Below, piece by piece: positions 24,942 through 33,818 of a DNA stretch of 64,000 nucleotides. The stretch spans positions 1-64,000 of the forward strand of contig NZ_JAHEWN010000009.1 in NCBI RefSeq assembly GCF_018598555.1, written 5' to 3'. A program made the position numbers and the translations under genes. The notes beneath the pieces are model-generated. The model was not told the origin of the DNA. It searched no databases and saw only the letters and a program-made list of their open reading frames with translations. Every line of letters begins with the position of its first letter. The first letter of the stretch is position 1. Source of the stretch: Curtobacterium aurantiacum (lineage in GTDB: Bacteria > Actinomycetota > Actinomycetes > Actinomycetales > Microbacteriaceae).

Positions 24942-25651
24942 ACGAGGGTCTCCTGTCGAGTGGGCGCTGAGCCGGCGTGCGTCGTGCTGATCCGGTGTCC
25001 GGTGTGCATGCCGTCGACGGCCTGCTGGACGCGCTGCGCGACGAGCGGCGCGAGGCGGTCGACCGTGACGGCGCCAGCGCCGACGCGTGCCGCCGCTGCG
25101 CTGAGTGTCGTGACCCCGGCATCGGCGATCCCGCACGGGACGATCGCGGCGTAGGCGTCGAGGGCGTTGTCGCAGTTGATCGCGATGCCGTGGGTCGTCA
25201 CACCCTCGGCGACGTGCAGGCCGATCGCCCCGACCTTGGCGGCCGGGGAGCCGTCGGTGCCCGGCACCCATGCACCGCTGCGACCCGCGACCCGTTCGGC
25301 GTGCACCCCGACGGCAGCCGCGGCGTCGATGACGACCTGCTCCAGGTCGCGCACCCAGGCGACGACGTCGAGCGGTTCGGCGAGCCGGACGATCGGGTAC
25401 GCGACGAGCTGGCCCGGACCGTGCCAGGTGATGCGGCCGCCACGGTCGGTGTCGACCACCGGGGCGCCGTTCGTCGGCAGGTCGGACGGTTCGGTGCGGC
25501 GACCGGCGGTGTACACCGACGGGTGCTCGCACAGCACGAGTGCTCCGGGAGAACGGCCGGCGACGACGTCGGCGTGCAGGTCCCGCTGCAGGGCGAGCCC
25601 GTCCGCGTAGTCGAGCAGGCCGGGGTGGCGCAGGATCTCGAGTTCCGGCAT
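24938..25651 (-). CDS. lipB: Octanoyltransferase LipB
   Basis: 237 aa. Moves octanoate from acyl carrier protein to lipoyl domains, the substrate for LipA. Motifs: [10 protein letters not shown] near residue 45, [16 protein letters not shown] near residue 72, and the catalytic Lys in [11 protein letters not shown] near residue 138 with Cys in AIVPCGI near residue 170. ATG 25651 has a TACGCT -10 box six bases upstream and no binding site (leaderless). The C-terminal 25 residues are not conserved. Divergent from the VOC gene. Confidence 0.96.
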   Translation of the reverse strand: MPELEILRHPGLLDYADGLALQRDLHADVVAGRSPGALVLCEHPSVYTAGRRTEPSDLPTNGAPVVDTDRGGRITWHGPGQLVAYPIVRLAEPLDVVAWVRDLEQVVIDAAAAVGVHAERVAGRSGAWVPGTDGSPAAKVGAIGLHVAEGVTTHGIAINCDNALDAYAAIVPCGIADAGVTTLSAAAARVGAGAVTVDRLAPLVAQRVQQAVDGMHTGHRISTTHAGSAPTRQETLV

Positions 25652-25657
25652 GCGCCG

Positions 25658-25663
25658 AGCGTA
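25658..25663 (-). promoter_or_regulatory. -10 box TACGCT of lipB-lipA
   Basis: On the minus strand TACGCT is followed by CGGCGC and ATG. The same box and six-base gap occur before xerC. Confidence 0.5.
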
Positions 25664-25698
25664 CGACAGTTTCTGGACGGCGTCCAACAACCTGGTGC

Positions 25699-25722
25699 TT
25701 GACCTCGACAATGGTTGAGATG
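25699..25722 (+). promoter_or_regulatory. MerR-type operator candidate before the VOC gene
   Basis: TTGACC (25699-25704) begins an imperfect inverted repeat ACCTCGAC-AATG-GTTGAGAT. This resembles the ACCTCAAC(N4)GTTGAGGT sites that MerR-family regulators bind inside stretched promoters. A weak -10 would lie near 25724-25729 with a 19-base spacer. No merR gene is in this window. Confidence 0.45.
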
Positions 25723-25735
25723 ATCCGATGTGGGC

Positions 25736-26461
25736 ATGGACATCCAACAGGTACAGCTCGCCACCCGGTCCCTCGCCGACACCGCCCGCTTCTACGAACG
25801 GCTGGGCTGCCCGGTCGAGGTGGACGAGGCAGACGCGGGTCCCGACCCCGCCGCCGTGGTCCGCGTCGTGGTGGGCTCGTCGCTCCTGGTGTTCCGCAAG
25901 CTGCCGGAGATGACCGGTGCCCTGCACCTGGCGATCACGATCCCCACGGGGACCTTCGACGCGGCCAAGGCCTGGATCGCCGGACTGACGACGGTGCTCG
26001 GTACCGACGACCAGGACGAGTTCGAGGGACCGCCGAACTGGAACTCGCGGTCGGTCTACTTCGAGGGGCCCGACCAGCAGCTCCTCGAACTGATCGAGCG
26101 GCGGGACCTGTCCGCAGGGGCGCACGTCGGGCGCGACGGCGACGGCGACGGCGACTACGGCGACGGCGACTACGGCGACGGCGCCGGCATCCCGCTCGTC
26201 TCGGTCAGCGAGGTCGGCGTGCCCGTGCCCGACGTCCTCGGTGCCGTCGAGGCGCTGCGACGCGCCGGTCTCGAGCCGTACGCGAACCCGCCGGGGGAGT
26301 CCTTCGCGGCGGTCGGTGATGTGGACGGTCTCGTGATCCTGGTGTCGCCCGAGCGGCGGTGGTTCCCGACCGGTGACCGGAGCCCGTCGAGCGCACCGGT
26401 GGTCATCGACCTGGGCCTCCCCGCGCCGCTCGCACTGACCGAGGGCGTCCTCCTGCGGTGA
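25736..26461 (+). CDS. VOC family protein (glyoxalase/dioxygenase fold)
   Basis: 241 aa made of two VOC-like halves: residues 1-130 ([20 protein letters not shown] to [10 protein letters not shown]) and about 155-241 ([20 protein letters not shown] onwards). They are joined by [18 protein letters not shown], encoded by an in-frame 15-base tandem repeat (about 26136-26183). The fold supports metal enzymes or binding proteins (glyoxalase, dioxygenase, antibiotic-binding); the substrate is unknown. ATG 25736 is chosen over GTG 25730. A MerR-type promoter suggests induction by stress or a small molecule (inference). Confidence 0.8.
   Translation: MDIQQVQLATRSLADTARFYERLGCPVEVDEADAGPDPAAVVRVVVGSSLLVFRKLPEMTGALHLAITIPTGTFDAAKAWIAGLTTVLGTDDQDEFEGPPNWNSRSVYFEGPDQQLLELIERRDLSAGAHVGRDGDGDGDYGDGDYGDGAGIPLVSVSEVGVPVPDVLGAVEALRRAGLEPYANPPGESFAAVGDVDGLVILVSPERRWFPTGDRSPSSAPVVIDLGLPAPLALTEGVLLR
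26136..26183 (+). repeat. 15-base tandem repeat in the VOC gene linker
   Basis: GGCGACGGCGACTAC units are repeated in frame and encode a Gly/Asp/Tyr linker between the two VOC halves. Copy number could change without breaking the frame. Confidence 0.85.
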
Positions 26462-26490
26462 ACGGACCCGTGCGGTGGTCGGGAGCCTTG

Positions 26491-26496
26491 TAGAAT
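26491..26496 (+). promoter_or_regulatory. -10 box TAGAAT of ffh
   Basis: TAGAAT, nearly the consensus, ends nine bases before the ffh ATG, and no ribosome binding site is present, so the leader can be at most about 3 bases. Confidence 0.6.
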
Positions 26497-26505
26497 CGAC
26501 GGATC

Positions 26506-28056
26506 ATGGCGCAATTCGGTTCACTCTCCGATCGGCTGACCGAGACCTTCCGCAATCTGCGGAGCAAGGGTCGGCTGACTCCGTCCGACGTCGACGGCAC
26601 CGTCCGCGAGATCCGGCGGGCGCTCCTCGACGCCGACGTCGCGCTCGAGGTCGTCAAGGCGTTCACCGCATCGGTCCGCGGGCGGGCCCTCTCCGACGAG
26701 GTCAACCGCGCGCTCAACCCGGCGCAGCAGGTCGTCCAGATCGTCAACGAAGAACTCGTCGGCATCCTGGGCGGGCAGCAGCGACGGCTCGAGTTCGCGA
26801 AGAAGCCGCCGACGGTCATCATGCTCGCGGGTCTGCAGGGTGCCGGTAAGACGACCCTCGCGGGCAAGCTCGGCAAGTGGCTCAAGAAGGACGGCCACAC
26901 GCCGATGCTCGTCGCGGCGGACCTCCAGCGTCCGAACGCCGTGCAGCAGCTGCAGGTCGTCGGTGAGCAGGCCGGCGTGCACGTCTTCGCTCCGGAGCCC
27001 GGCAACGGCGTCGGCGACCCGGTCAAGGTCGCGAAGAACGCCATCAAGGCCGCGGTCGACCAGCAGTACGACACCGTCATCGTGGACACGGCCGGTCGTC
27101 TCGGCGTCGACGCCGAGCTCATGAAGCAGGCCGCGAACATCCGCAAGGCAGTCGACCCCGACGAGGTCCTGTTCGTCATCGACGCGATGATCGGTCAGGA
27201 CGCCGTCAACACCGCACGTGCCTTCCAGGAAGGCGTCGACTTCACCGGCGTCGTGCTGTCGAAGCTCGACGGTGACGCCCGCGGTGGTGCGGCCCTGTCG
27301 GTGGCCAGCGTGACCGGCCGTCCGATCATGTTCGCGTCGACGGGTGAATCGCTCGACGACTTCGAGCCGTTCCACCCGGACCGGATGGCGAGCCGGATCC
27401 TCGACCTCGGCGACATCCTGTCCCTCATCGAGCAGGCGCAGGGCGCCTTCGACGAGGAAGAGGCGCGCAAGGTCGCGGACAAGATCGCGACCGACAACTT
27501 CACGCTGAACGACTTCCTGCAGCAGATGCAGCAGCTCCGCAAGGCGGGCTCGATCAAGGGCATGCTCGGCATGCTCCCGGGCGCGAAGGGCATGCGCGAG
27601 GCGCTCGACAACTTCGACGAGCGCGAGATCGTCCGCACCGAGGCGATCATCCAGTCGATGACCCCGCAGGAGCGTGAGCTCCCGAAGCTGCTGAACGGCT
27701 CGCGCCGGCTCCGCATCGCCAAGGGCGCCGGTTCGACGGTGACCGAGGTCAACGCGCTGGTGAACCGCTTCGAGCAGGCCGCGAAGATGATGAAGACGGT
27801 CGCCCGCGGTGGTGTGCCGCAGATGCCGGGCATGGGGCCGATCCCCGGCATGCACGGTGGCAAGAAGCAGCAGCAGGGTGGCAAGAAGAAGTCGAAGGTC
27901 GGCAACCCGGCCAAGCGTGCGGCCCTCGCGGCCGGTGCCGCGGCTGCGCCGCAGCAGGCCCCGCAGGGGTCCGGCCTCGGTCTCGGCGGCGCCAAGGGCG
28001 GCAAGGCGCCGACCGAGGAAGAGCTCGCGAGCCTGCAGAAGTTCCTGGGTCGCTAG
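26506..28056 (+). CDS. ffh: Signal recognition particle protein Ffh
   Basis: 516 aa GTPase that binds signal peptides and 4.5S RNA. N domain (MAQFGSLSDRLTETFRNLRS onwards), Walker A GLQGAGKTTLAGKLGKWL near residue 109, DTAGRLGVDAELM near residue 192, KLDGDARGGAALS near residue 252, then the methionine-rich M domain (about 300-450) with MQQLRKAGSIKGMLGMLPG and RRLRIAKGAG. The C-terminus is a Lys/Gly/Ala/Gln-rich tail, longer than in most families. Single-gene unit with a near-leaderless start, convergent with a YbdK-type ligase. Confidence 0.97.
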   Translation: MAQFGSLSDRLTETFRNLRSKGRLTPSDVDGTVREIRRALLDADVALEVVKAFTASVRGRALSDEVNRALNPAQQVVQIVNEELVGILGGQQRRLEFAKKPPTVIMLAGLQGAGKTTLAGKLGKWLKKDGHTPMLVAADLQRPNAVQQLQVVGEQAGVHVFAPEPGNGVGDPVKVAKNAIKAAVDQQYDTVIVDTAGRLGVDAELMKQAANIRKAVDPDEVLFVIDAMIGQDAVNTARAFQEGVDFTGVVLSKLDGDARGGAALSVASVTGRPIMFASTGESLDDFEPFHPDRMASRILDLGDILSLIEQAQGAFDEEEARKVADKIATDNFTLNDFLQQMQQLRKAGSIKGMLGMLPGAKGMREALDNFDEREIVRTEAIIQSMTPQERELPKLLNGSRRLRIAKGAGSTVTEVNALVNRFEQAAKMMKTVARGGVPQMPGMGPIPGMHGGKKQQQGGKKKSKVGNPAKRAALAAGAAAAPQQAPQGSGLGLGGAKGGKAPTEEELASLQKFLGR

Positions 28057-28071
28057 TCGCGACCACCTGAC

Positions 28072-28113
28072 GGACGGGAGGCTCGTGGCGGATCCGCCAC
28101 GGGCCTCCCGTCC
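28072..28113. repeat. Family-A palindrome, 42 bases, one G-T pair
   Basis: Centred on GGATCC (28090-28095). The arms GGACGGGAGGCTCGTGGCGGA and its partner differ at one position that still pairs as G-U in RNA. It begins 15 bases after the ffh stop. Confidence 0.9.
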
Positions 28114-28132
28114 TGTCGTGGTCCCGTCGCGA

Positions 28133-28231
28133 CGTTCCTTCCCATCGCACGCGCGCTGGAAAGCGGAATCGGGCGTACCTGGTCGAAAGAAACGACCAGG
28201 TACGCCCGATTCGACCAGGTACGCCCGATTC
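28133..28231. repeat. Family-C element with perfect 20-base stem
   Basis: GAATCGGGCGTACCTGGTCG (28166-28185) is the exact reverse complement of 28193-28212, with loop AAAGAAA. The right arm is repeated once with a 19-base step (28212-28231). The first 80 bases match 1793-1872 at 70 positions. It lies 13 bases before the stop of the opposite-strand ligase gene. Confidence 0.9.
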
Positions 28232-28244
28232 TGGTAGGTCGCGG

Positions 28245-29375
28245 CTAGAGCGCGTCGCGGAACTCCGTCACCAGGTGGCGGACCACGGCGCGCAGGTCGC
28301 CGCCGTTCTCCTGCGCGACCCGGAGCTGCCGCTGGTACGACGCACCGCGCTCGATCATGGTGTCGAGGTGGTGCAGCTCGTCCTGGCACCCGAGGCGTTC
28401 GGCGATCGGGTCGAGCCGCTGCACCAGGTCGTGCACCTCGTCGGTCACGAGCCGCTCGTCGCCGGCGACGTTCGTGATGATCTCGGCCTCCATGCCGTAG
28501 CGGGCCGCGCGCCACTTGTTCTCGCGGATGAACCACGGCTGCATGGTCGGCAGGGTCTCGCCGGCGTCGAGGCGGTCGGAGCACGCGGTGACCAGGCACT
28601 GGACGAGCGCGGTGACGGCGCCGACCTCGTGCAGGGTCGAGATGCCGTCGGAGACCCGGTTCTCCAGGGTGCCCCAGCCCGGCGACGGGCGGATGTCCCA
28701 GCGCAGGTCCTTCACGCTGTCGATGACGCCGGTGTGGGTGAGGTCGCCCACCACCTCTTCGAAGTTCGCCCAGGCACCCAGCTGCGGCGGGAGCCCGCCC
28801 GTCGGGAGCTGCTGGAACATGAGCGCCCGGTTCGAGGCGTAGCCGGTGTCGGTCCCGCCCCAGAACGGGCTCGACGCCGTGAACGCCTGCAGGTGCGGGA
28901 CGTAGGCGAGCATCGCGTTCATGATCGGGACGGCCTTGTCGCGGTCGTCGATGCCGACGTGCACGTGCACGCCCCAGATGAGCATCTGCCGACCCCACCA
29001 GCGGGTGCGGTCGATCAGGGTCGTGTAGTGCTCGCTGTCCGGGGTGATCTCCTGCTGGTCCCAGACGGCGAACGGGTGCGTGCCGGAGCACATCACCTGG
29101 GCGTCGAGCGGCTCGGCGGCGTCGATGACCTCGCCGATGATGCCGGACAGCTCGCTCGTCGCAGCCCCCACCCGATCGTGGACGCTCGACACGACCTCGA
29201 CCGTGTTGGTCAGCAGCTCCTCGGTGACCCGGTCGTGGTCACCGAGCCGTTCGTGCACGGCGGCGATGACGGCGGGGGCGCGGGGTGCGAGGTCGCCGGT
29301 CGCCCGATCGACCAGCGGGAGTTCCCACTCGACGCCGATGGTCGACGGGCGGGACTCGGTGAAGCGGATGTCCAT
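28245..29375 (-). CDS. Carboxylate-amine ligase, YbdK / glutamate-cysteine ligase 2 family
   Basis: 376 aa, the usual length of the YbdK group. [23 protein letters not shown] at the start holds the GVEWE nucleotide/metal motif; [12 protein letters not shown] near residue 135 and the [19 protein letters not shown] block near residue 290 are also typical. E. coli YbdK has weak glutamate-cysteine ligase activity; actinobacterial relatives include the mycothiol/ergothioneine-linked EgtA branch, so the true substrate is open. ATG 29375 lies seven bases after a CAGGAT box on the minus strand; ATG 29384 is possible. Confidence 0.87.
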   Translation of the reverse strand: MDIRFTESRPSTIGVEWELPLVDRATGDLAPRAPAVIAAVHERLGDHDRVTEELLTNTVEVVSSVHDRVGAATSELSGIIGEVIDAAEPLDAQVMCSGTHPFAVWDQQEITPDSEHYTTLIDRTRWWGRQMLIWGVHVHVGIDDRDKAVPIMNAMLAYVPHLQAFTASSPFWGGTDTGYASNRALMFQQLPTGGLPPQLGAWANFEEVVGDLTHTGVIDSVKDLRWDIRPSPGWGTLENRVSDGISTLHEVGAVTALVQCLVTACSDRLDAGETLPTMQPWFIRENKWRAARYGMEAEIITNVAGDERLVTDEVHDLVQRLDPIAERLGCQDELHHLDTMIERGASYQRQLRVAQENGGDLRAVVRHLVTEFRDAL

Positions 29376-29382
29376 GCCGTCC

Positions 29383-29388
29383 ATCCTG
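29383..29388 (-). promoter_or_regulatory. -10 box CAGGAT of the YbdK-type gene
   Basis: On the minus strand CAGGAT is followed by GGACGGC and ATG 29375. The spacing supports this start over the upstream ATG, which would fall in the box itself. Confidence 0.4.
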
Positions 29389-29442
29389 CCCGGAACGTTG
29401 TCGGACACGCACAACGAACGGGTGCCGTTCGTGCGGACCCCG

Positions 29443-29448
29443 CAGAAT
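29443..29448 (+). promoter_or_regulatory. -10 box CAGAAT of the flavoprotein gene
   Basis: CAGAAT ends six bases before ATG 29455 with no binding site. The same box and gap precede the small DivIVA-type gene at 48945. Confidence 0.5.
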
Positions 29449-29454
29449 GGGCGC

Positions 29455-31590
29455 ATGAGCAGCGTCGCTTCCGCCCCCGTCGTGCCGGACTCCCTCCGGA
29501 CCGTCGCGTCAGCCTGGACCCTCGGCCCCCTGCACCTGGCGAACCGGGTGGTGATGGGGTCGATGCACACCGGGCTCGAGGTGCAGGACGACGGCGGTGC
29601 CGGCATGGCGGCGTTCTACCGCGAACGGGCCGCCGGTGGTGTCGCGTGCATCATCACGGGCGGCATCGCGGTGAACGACGAGGCCCGCGGCGGTCCGGAC
29701 TTCGCGGTGTTCGGCGTCGGGGGAGCCGACGAGCGGTTCCGCGTCGCGGTGCAGGCCGTGCACGACGAGGGCGGGACGATCCTCGCGCAGCTGTTCCACG
29801 CCGGGCGGTACGCGCTCGCAGCTGGCATGGTCGACCGGCACGGGGACCCGCAGCGGGTCGTGGCGCCGTCGGCGCTGCCCTGGGCGGCCGCCCGTGGCGT
29901 GGTGCCGACCGAGCTGACGTCGGCCGAGGTCGAGCGGACCATCGAGGACTTCGCCGCCGCGGCCCGCAGCGCCCGCGCGATCGGGTTCGACGGCGTCGAG
30001 ATCATGGCGTCCGAGGGCTACCTCATCAATCAGTTCCAGTCACCGCTGACGAACCTGCGCGACGACGAGTGGGGTGGCGACGCGGAACGCCGCCGGCGCT
30101 TCGCGGTCGAGGTCGTCCGGGCCGTCCGCACCGCGGTCCCCGAGCTCGCCGTGACGATCCGGTTGTCCGGCGCCGACCTGATGCCCGGGTCCTCGACCGA
30201 CGACGAGGTCGACGCGCTCGTGCACGACCTGCTGCCGCTCGGGCTCGACGGCATCTCGGTCGGCATCGGCTGGCACGAGTCCCGCACCCCGACGGTGCAG
30301 GCCGCGGTGCCGCACGGGGCCTGGCTCGCCTACGCCGAACGGATCGCCCGGGTGGTGCGCGCGTCGCCGTACCCCGGGGTCCGCGTCATCGCCTCGAACC
30401 GGATGACCGACCTGCGCGACGGCGAAGCTGTGCTGGACGACGGACTGCTCGACGCGGTGGCCCTCGCCCGGCCGTTCCTCGCCGACCCCGCGCTCGTCAA
30501 CCGGTCCCTCGCCGGTCGCTTCGCCCTGGTGAACACGTGCATCGGCTGCAACCAGGCGTGCCTCGACCGTTCCATCGTCGGCGCCCCGGTGTCCTGCCTC
30601 GTCAACCCCCGGGCCGCCCGCGAAGTCGCGTTCCCCGCACGCCCGACGACCGACCCGAAGCGCGTCGACGTCGTCGGGGGCGGGCCGGCCGGACTCGCCG
30701 CCGCCGTGGACGCCGCTCGACGGGGCCACGACGTCACCGTCTGGGAGGCGTCCGACCGCCTGGGTGGCCAGTTCGGCCTCGCTGCACTCGTGCCGGGCAA
30801 GGAGGACTACGCCGCCACGGTGCGCTCCGCCCGTGCCGAGCTCGCGGAGTGGGGCGCGACGATCCACCTCGGACGCCCGGCCACGGCTCGGGACCTCGTC
30901 GACAGCGACGCCGTCGTGCTCGCGGCCGGGGTGGTCCCGCGGAGCATCGACGTCCCCGGCAGCGACCTGCCGCACGTGCTGTCCTACGAACGGGCGCTCC
31001 GCGAGGGGGTCCCCGAGGGCACCGTCGCGATCATCGGTGGCGGCGGCATCGGCGTCGACACCGCGGCGTTCCTGACCGAGTCGCCCGACGAGGCCGTCCG
31101 GGCCGCCGAGTTCGCGGCCCGGTGGGACCTCGACGTCTCCGAGGAGCTCGTCGGCGACGTGCCGCAGCGACTCCCCGCTGCCCCGCGCACCACACGGCCG
31201 GGGTCCCAGGTGACGGTGCTCCGTCGATCGGGCAAGTTCGGCCAGGGGATCGGCATCACGTCGCGGTGGGTCGCGATCGGTCGGCTGCGCGACGCCGGGG
31301 TGCGGATGCTCGGCGGCGTGCAGGAGTACCTGCGCATCGAGCCCGGCGTGCTCTGGGTCCGCGACGAGCACGGGGACGAGGTCGGCGTGCGGGCGGACAG
31401 CGTCGTGATCTGCGCCGGGCAGGAGAGCGCGAGCGACGCCGAGGGCGACGCGTCCGACGGACTCGCCACGGGCCTCCAGGCCGCCGGTGTGCCGTACGCC
31501 GTCGTCGGCGGCGCGCGGGACGCACGGAGCGTGGACGCGGTCCGCGCGACGTCCGAGGCGCTCGAAGCGGTGCGGCGACTCGCGCCGTAG
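29455..31590 (+). CDS. NADH:flavin oxidoreductase / 2,4-dienoyl-CoA reductase-like protein
   Basis: 711 aa, three-part flavoprotein of the Old Yellow Enzyme/FadH type. Residues 20-355 form the FMN barrel ([45 protein letters not shown]). A 4Fe-4S site follows ([20 protein letters not shown], near residue 362). The C-terminal FAD/NAD(P) part has [20 protein letters not shown] near residue 404 and [15 protein letters not shown] near residue 523. Family members reduce unsaturated acyl-CoA or similar enones. Near the end [10 protein letters not shown] (residue 671 on) is encoded by an exact 20-base dispersed repeat at a normally variable helix. Confidence 0.88.
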   Translation: MSSVASAPVVPDSLRTVASAWTLGPLHLANRVVMGSMHTGLEVQDDGGAGMAAFYRERAAGGVACIITGGIAVNDEARGGPDFAVFGVGGADERFRVAVQAVHDEGGTILAQLFHAGRYALAAGMVDRHGDPQRVVAPSALPWAAARGVVPTELTSAEVERTIEDFAAAARSARAIGFDGVEIMASEGYLINQFQSPLTNLRDDEWGGDAERRRRFAVEVVRAVRTAVPELAVTIRLSGADLMPGSSTDDEVDALVHDLLPLGLDGISVGIGWHESRTPTVQAAVPHGAWLAYAERIARVVRASPYPGVRVIASNRMTDLRDGEAVLDDGLLDAVALARPFLADPALVNRSLAGRFALVNTCIGCNQACLDRSIVGAPVSCLVNPRAAREVAFPARPTTDPKRVDVVGGGPAGLAAAVDAARRGHDVTVWEASDRLGGQFGLAALVPGKEDYAATVRSARAELAEWGATIHLGRPATARDLVDSDAVVLAAGVVPRSIDVPGSDLPHVLSYERALREGVPEGTVAIIGGGGIGVDTAAFLTESPDEAVRAAEFAARWDLDVSEELVGDVPQRLPAAPRTTRPGSQVTVLRRSGKFGQGIGITSRWVAIGRLRDAGVRMLGGVQEYLRIEPGVLWVRDEHGDEVGVRADSVVICAGQESASDAEGDASDGLATGLQAAGVPYAVVGGARDARSVDAVRATSEALEAVRRLAP
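31465..31484. repeat. 20-base dispersed repeat inside the flavoprotein gene
   Basis: Exact copy of 3065-3084 and 19473-19492, read in the same frame as in smc (ATGLQAA). It lies in the last 45 codons of the gene. Confidence 0.9.
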
Positions 31591-31622
31591 CGAGTCGGCT
31601 CGCATCACGGCCGGGAATCTGC

Positions 31623-31628
31623 AAGAAT
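31623..31628 (+). promoter_or_regulatory. Candidate -10 box AAGAAT of the rpsP operon
   Basis: AAGAAT lies in a relatively AT-rich stretch 127 bases before rpsP, which would give the S16 operon a leader of about 120 bases. A clear GGAG binding site precedes rpsP, so unlike many neighbours this operon is not leaderless. Confidence 0.35.
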
Positions 31629-31754
31629 GAACGGTCGAATCGCCGCAGCTCGACCCTCTATCCAGCTGTGAGCGATCTCTCTCGAGCTTTCGCCGTGTGT
31701 GCCCCCACGCCCGCGGTTCCAGTTCAACCACAACGAAAGCAAACAGGAGCAATT

Positions 31755-32168
31755 GTGGCTGTCAAGATCCGTCTGAAGCGTCTCGGTAAGATCCGTGCGC
31801 CCTACTACCGCATCGTCGTCGCCGACTCGCGCACCAAGCGCGATGGTCGTGTCCTCGAGGAGATCGGTCAGTACCACCCGACCGAGGAGCCCTCGGTCAT
31901 CAAGATCGAGTCCGAGCGTGCGCTCTACTGGCTCGGCGTCGGCGCGCAGCCGACCGAGCAGGTCGCGGCCCTCCTCAAGCTGACCGGCGACTGGGCCAAG
32001 TTCAAGGGCGAGAAGGACACCGAGTCCAAGGTCAAGGTCGCCGAGCCGAAGCAGCCCTTCCAGGTCGACTCCTCGAAGAAGGCCGTCCTCAAGCCGAAGT
32101 CGGAGAAGACGGCTCCCGCCGCCAAGGCCGACGACGCCGAGACCGCCGACGAGACGACCGAGGCGTAG
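31755..32168 (+). CDS. rpsP: 30S ribosomal protein S16
   Basis: 137 aa. [22 protein letters not shown] is the bS16 start. The conserved part ends near residue 85; a Lys/Glu/Ala-rich tail of about 50 residues follows, as in many actinobacteria. GTG 31755 has CAGGAG eight bases upstream. It is first gene of an operon with khpA, rimM and trmD spaced 3-19 bases apart. A long open frame reading through the upstream minus-strand gene is an artefact. Confidence 0.96.
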   Translation: MAVKIRLKRLGKIRAPYYRIVVADSRTKRDGRVLEEIGQYHPTEEPSVIKIESERALYWLGVGAQPTEQVAALLKLTGDWAKFKGEKDTESKVKVAEPKQPFQVDSSKKAVLKPKSEKTAPAAKADDAETADETTEA

Positions 32169-32171
32169 TCC

Positions 32172-32408
32172 TTGCTCGAATCCGCGCTGACGCACCTCGT
32201 CAAGGGGATCGTCGATCACCCTGACGACGTGCGCGTCGCCAGCTCCACCTCCCCACGCGGCGAGGTCCTCGAGGTGCGCGTGCACCCCGAGGACCTCGGC
32301 CGCGTGATCGGTCGCGCCGGGCGCACCGCCAAGGCGCTCCGCACGCTCGTCACGGCCCTGGCCGACGGCAAGCGCGTGCGGGTCGACGTGGTGGACACCG
32401 ATTCCTAG
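32172..32408 (+). CDS. khpA: KH-domain RNA-binding protein KhpA
   Basis: 78 aa single type-II KH domain with HPEDLGRVIGRAGRTAKALR (the GXXG loop is GRAG). KhpA pairs with KhpB and affects translation and cell division in Gram-positive bacteria. TTG 32172 is the only suitable start, three bases after rpsP. Standard position between rpsP and rimM. Confidence 0.93.
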   Translation: MLESALTHLVKGIVDHPDDVRVASSTSPRGEVLEVRVHPEDLGRVIGRAGRTAKALRTLVTALADGKRVRVDVVDTDS

Positions 32409-32427
32409 GGAGACGACCCAGCTCCGG

Positions 32428-32973
32428 GTGGGTCGAATCACGAAGGCGCACGGGCTCAAGGGCGGCATCAAGCTCGAGCTCTACACCGACGACCCGGATC
32501 GTCGGTTCACCCCGGGCGCCACCTTCACGCTCCAGGTCCCCGACGACTCACCGTGGTCGGGCAAGACCCTCGAGCTGGACGAACTCCGCTGGTACAACGG
32601 TCACCCCGTCGCGTTCTTCGCCGGGATCGACGACCGCACCGCGGCCGAGTCCCTGGCGCGCATCATCCTCTGGGTCGAGCAGGACGCCGACGCCGAGACC
32701 GGTGAGGACGACGCCTGGTACGACCACCAGCTGGTCGGGCTGAAGGTCCTCCGCGACGGCGTCGAGGTCGGCACCGTCGCCCGAGTGGACCACATGCCCG
32801 CGCAGGACCTGCTCGCGATCGACACGCCGTCCCGCGGCGAGGTCCTCGTGCCGTTCGTCTCGGCCATCGTGCCCGCGGTCGACATCGCCGCAGGCACCGT
32901 CACGGTCACGCCGCCGCAGGGCCTGTTCGAGGACCCCGAGGACACCTCGCGTCCCGAGACGGTCACGGACTAG
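32428..32973 (+). CDS. rimM: Ribosome maturation factor RimM
   Basis: 181 aa. Helps assemble the head of the 30S subunit and binds S19. [23 protein letters not shown] at the start is typical, and a PRC-barrel C-terminal half carries [11 protein letters not shown] and [11 protein letters not shown]. The family usually begins QLRVGR; those codons (CAGCTCCGG) are present just before GTG 32428, but no in-frame ATG, GTG or TTG lies upstream before the khpA stop. Either GTG 32428 is used, or a rare start (ACG 32413) is. Confidence 0.93.
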   Translation: MGRITKAHGLKGGIKLELYTDDPDRRFTPGATFTLQVPDDSPWSGKTLELDELRWYNGHPVAFFAGIDDRTAAESLARIILWVEQDADAETGEDDAWYDHQLVGLKVLRDGVEVGTVARVDHMPAQDLLAIDTPSRGEVLVPFVSAIVPAVDIAAGTVTVTPPQGLFEDPEDTSRPETVTD

Positions 32974-32978
32974 CTCCC

Positions 32979-33668
32979 GTGCGGATCGACATCGTCACGA
33001 TCTTCCCGGAGTTCTTCTCCGTGCTCGACGTGTCCCTGCTGGGCAAGGCCCGCTCCGGCGGTCTGCTCGACCTGCACGTGCACGACCTGCGTTCGTGGAC
33101 CACCGACCGGCACCGCACCGTCGACGACACCCCGTACGGCGGAGGCGCCGGCATGGTGATGAAGCCGGAGCCGTGGGCGCAGGCGCTCGAGGCCCTCTTC
33201 CGGCCCGACGGCTCGTCGACCCTCGTGGTCCCGACGCCGGCCGGCACACCGTTCAAGCAGTCGATCGCGCGCTCGCTCGCCGAACACGAGCACCTCGTCT
33301 TCGCCTGCGGGCGCTACGAGGGCATCGACGCCCGCGTCTTCGAGTGGGCGTCGTCACGAGCCACCGTCGTCGAGCTCTCGCTCGGCGACTACGTGCTGAA
33401 CGGTGGCGAGGTCGCCGCGATGGCGATCATCGAGGCCGTCGGCCGACTCGTCCCCGGCGTCGTCGGCAACCCCGAGTCGCTGGTCGAGGAATCCCACGAG
33501 GACGGCCTCCTCGAGTACCCCTCGTACACCAAACCCGCCTCGTGGCGCGGGCTCGACGTGCCCGACGTCCTGCTCAGTGGGCACCACGCCCGCGTCGGTG
33601 CCTGGCGGCACGAGCAGCAGCTGGAGCGGACGCGGCGCGTCCGTCCGGACCTGCTGCCGCCTGCCTGA
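32979..33668 (+). CDS. trmD: tRNA (guanine(37)-N(1))-methyltransferase
   Basis: 229 aa. It methylates G37 next to the anticodon, preventing frameshifting. [21 protein letters not shown] start (GTG 32979), [21 protein letters not shown] near residue 30, [13 protein letters not shown] near residue 51 and the trefoil-knot SAM loop [14 protein letters not shown] near residue 132. It follows rimM by 5 bases and ends the S16 operon against the convergent map gene. Confidence 0.97.
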   Translation: MRIDIVTIFPEFFSVLDVSLLGKARSGGLLDLHVHDLRSWTTDRHRTVDDTPYGGGAGMVMKPEPWAQALEALFRPDGSSTLVVPTPAGTPFKQSIARSLAEHEHLVFACGRYEGIDARVFEWASSRATVVELSLGDYVLNGGEVAAMAIIEAVGRLVPGVVGNPESLVEESHEDGLLEYPSYTKPASWRGLDVPDVLLSGHHARVGAWRHEQQLERTRRVRPDLLPPA

Positions 33669-33708
33669 CCGGCTGGCGCGCTTGCCTGCTGGAAGGACTT
33701 TCGGGCTG

Positions 33709-33758
33709 ACCGACACTCCTCGCGGTTCGTTCCGCGTGGACTGTCGCTGAGCACGAAA
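33709..33758. repeat. Family-B hairpin (degenerate)
   Basis: ACCGACACTCCTCGCGG (33709-33725) pairs imperfectly with CCGCGTGGACTGTCGCT (33732-33748), followed by GAGCACGAAAC. It has the same layout as 23888-23940. Confidence 0.65.
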
Positions 33759-33776
33759 CCTGGCTCCGTCGCGTCT

Positions 33777-33816
33777 GCCTGGAGGCACGGGGCGGGCCCG
33801 CACCGTGCCTCCAGGC
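33777..33816. repeat. Family-A hairpin, 14-base stem
   Basis: GCCTGGAGGCACGG (33777-33790) is the exact reverse complement of CCGTGCCTCCAGGC (33803-33816), with a 12-base loop. It ends 3 bases from the map stop codon. Confidence 0.85.
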
Positions 33817-33818
33817 CG

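Noticed and set aside
26057..26319. Separate gene in another frame over the second half of the VOC gene
   Set aside because: The Arg-rich alternative frame is a shadow of the tandem repeat; the VOC frame keeps domain motifs on both sides.
28275..31754. A very long plus-strand frame running into rpsP
   Set aside because: It crosses the minus-strand YbdK gene and is out of frame with the flavoprotein gene. Only the last 137 codons match a real protein (S16).
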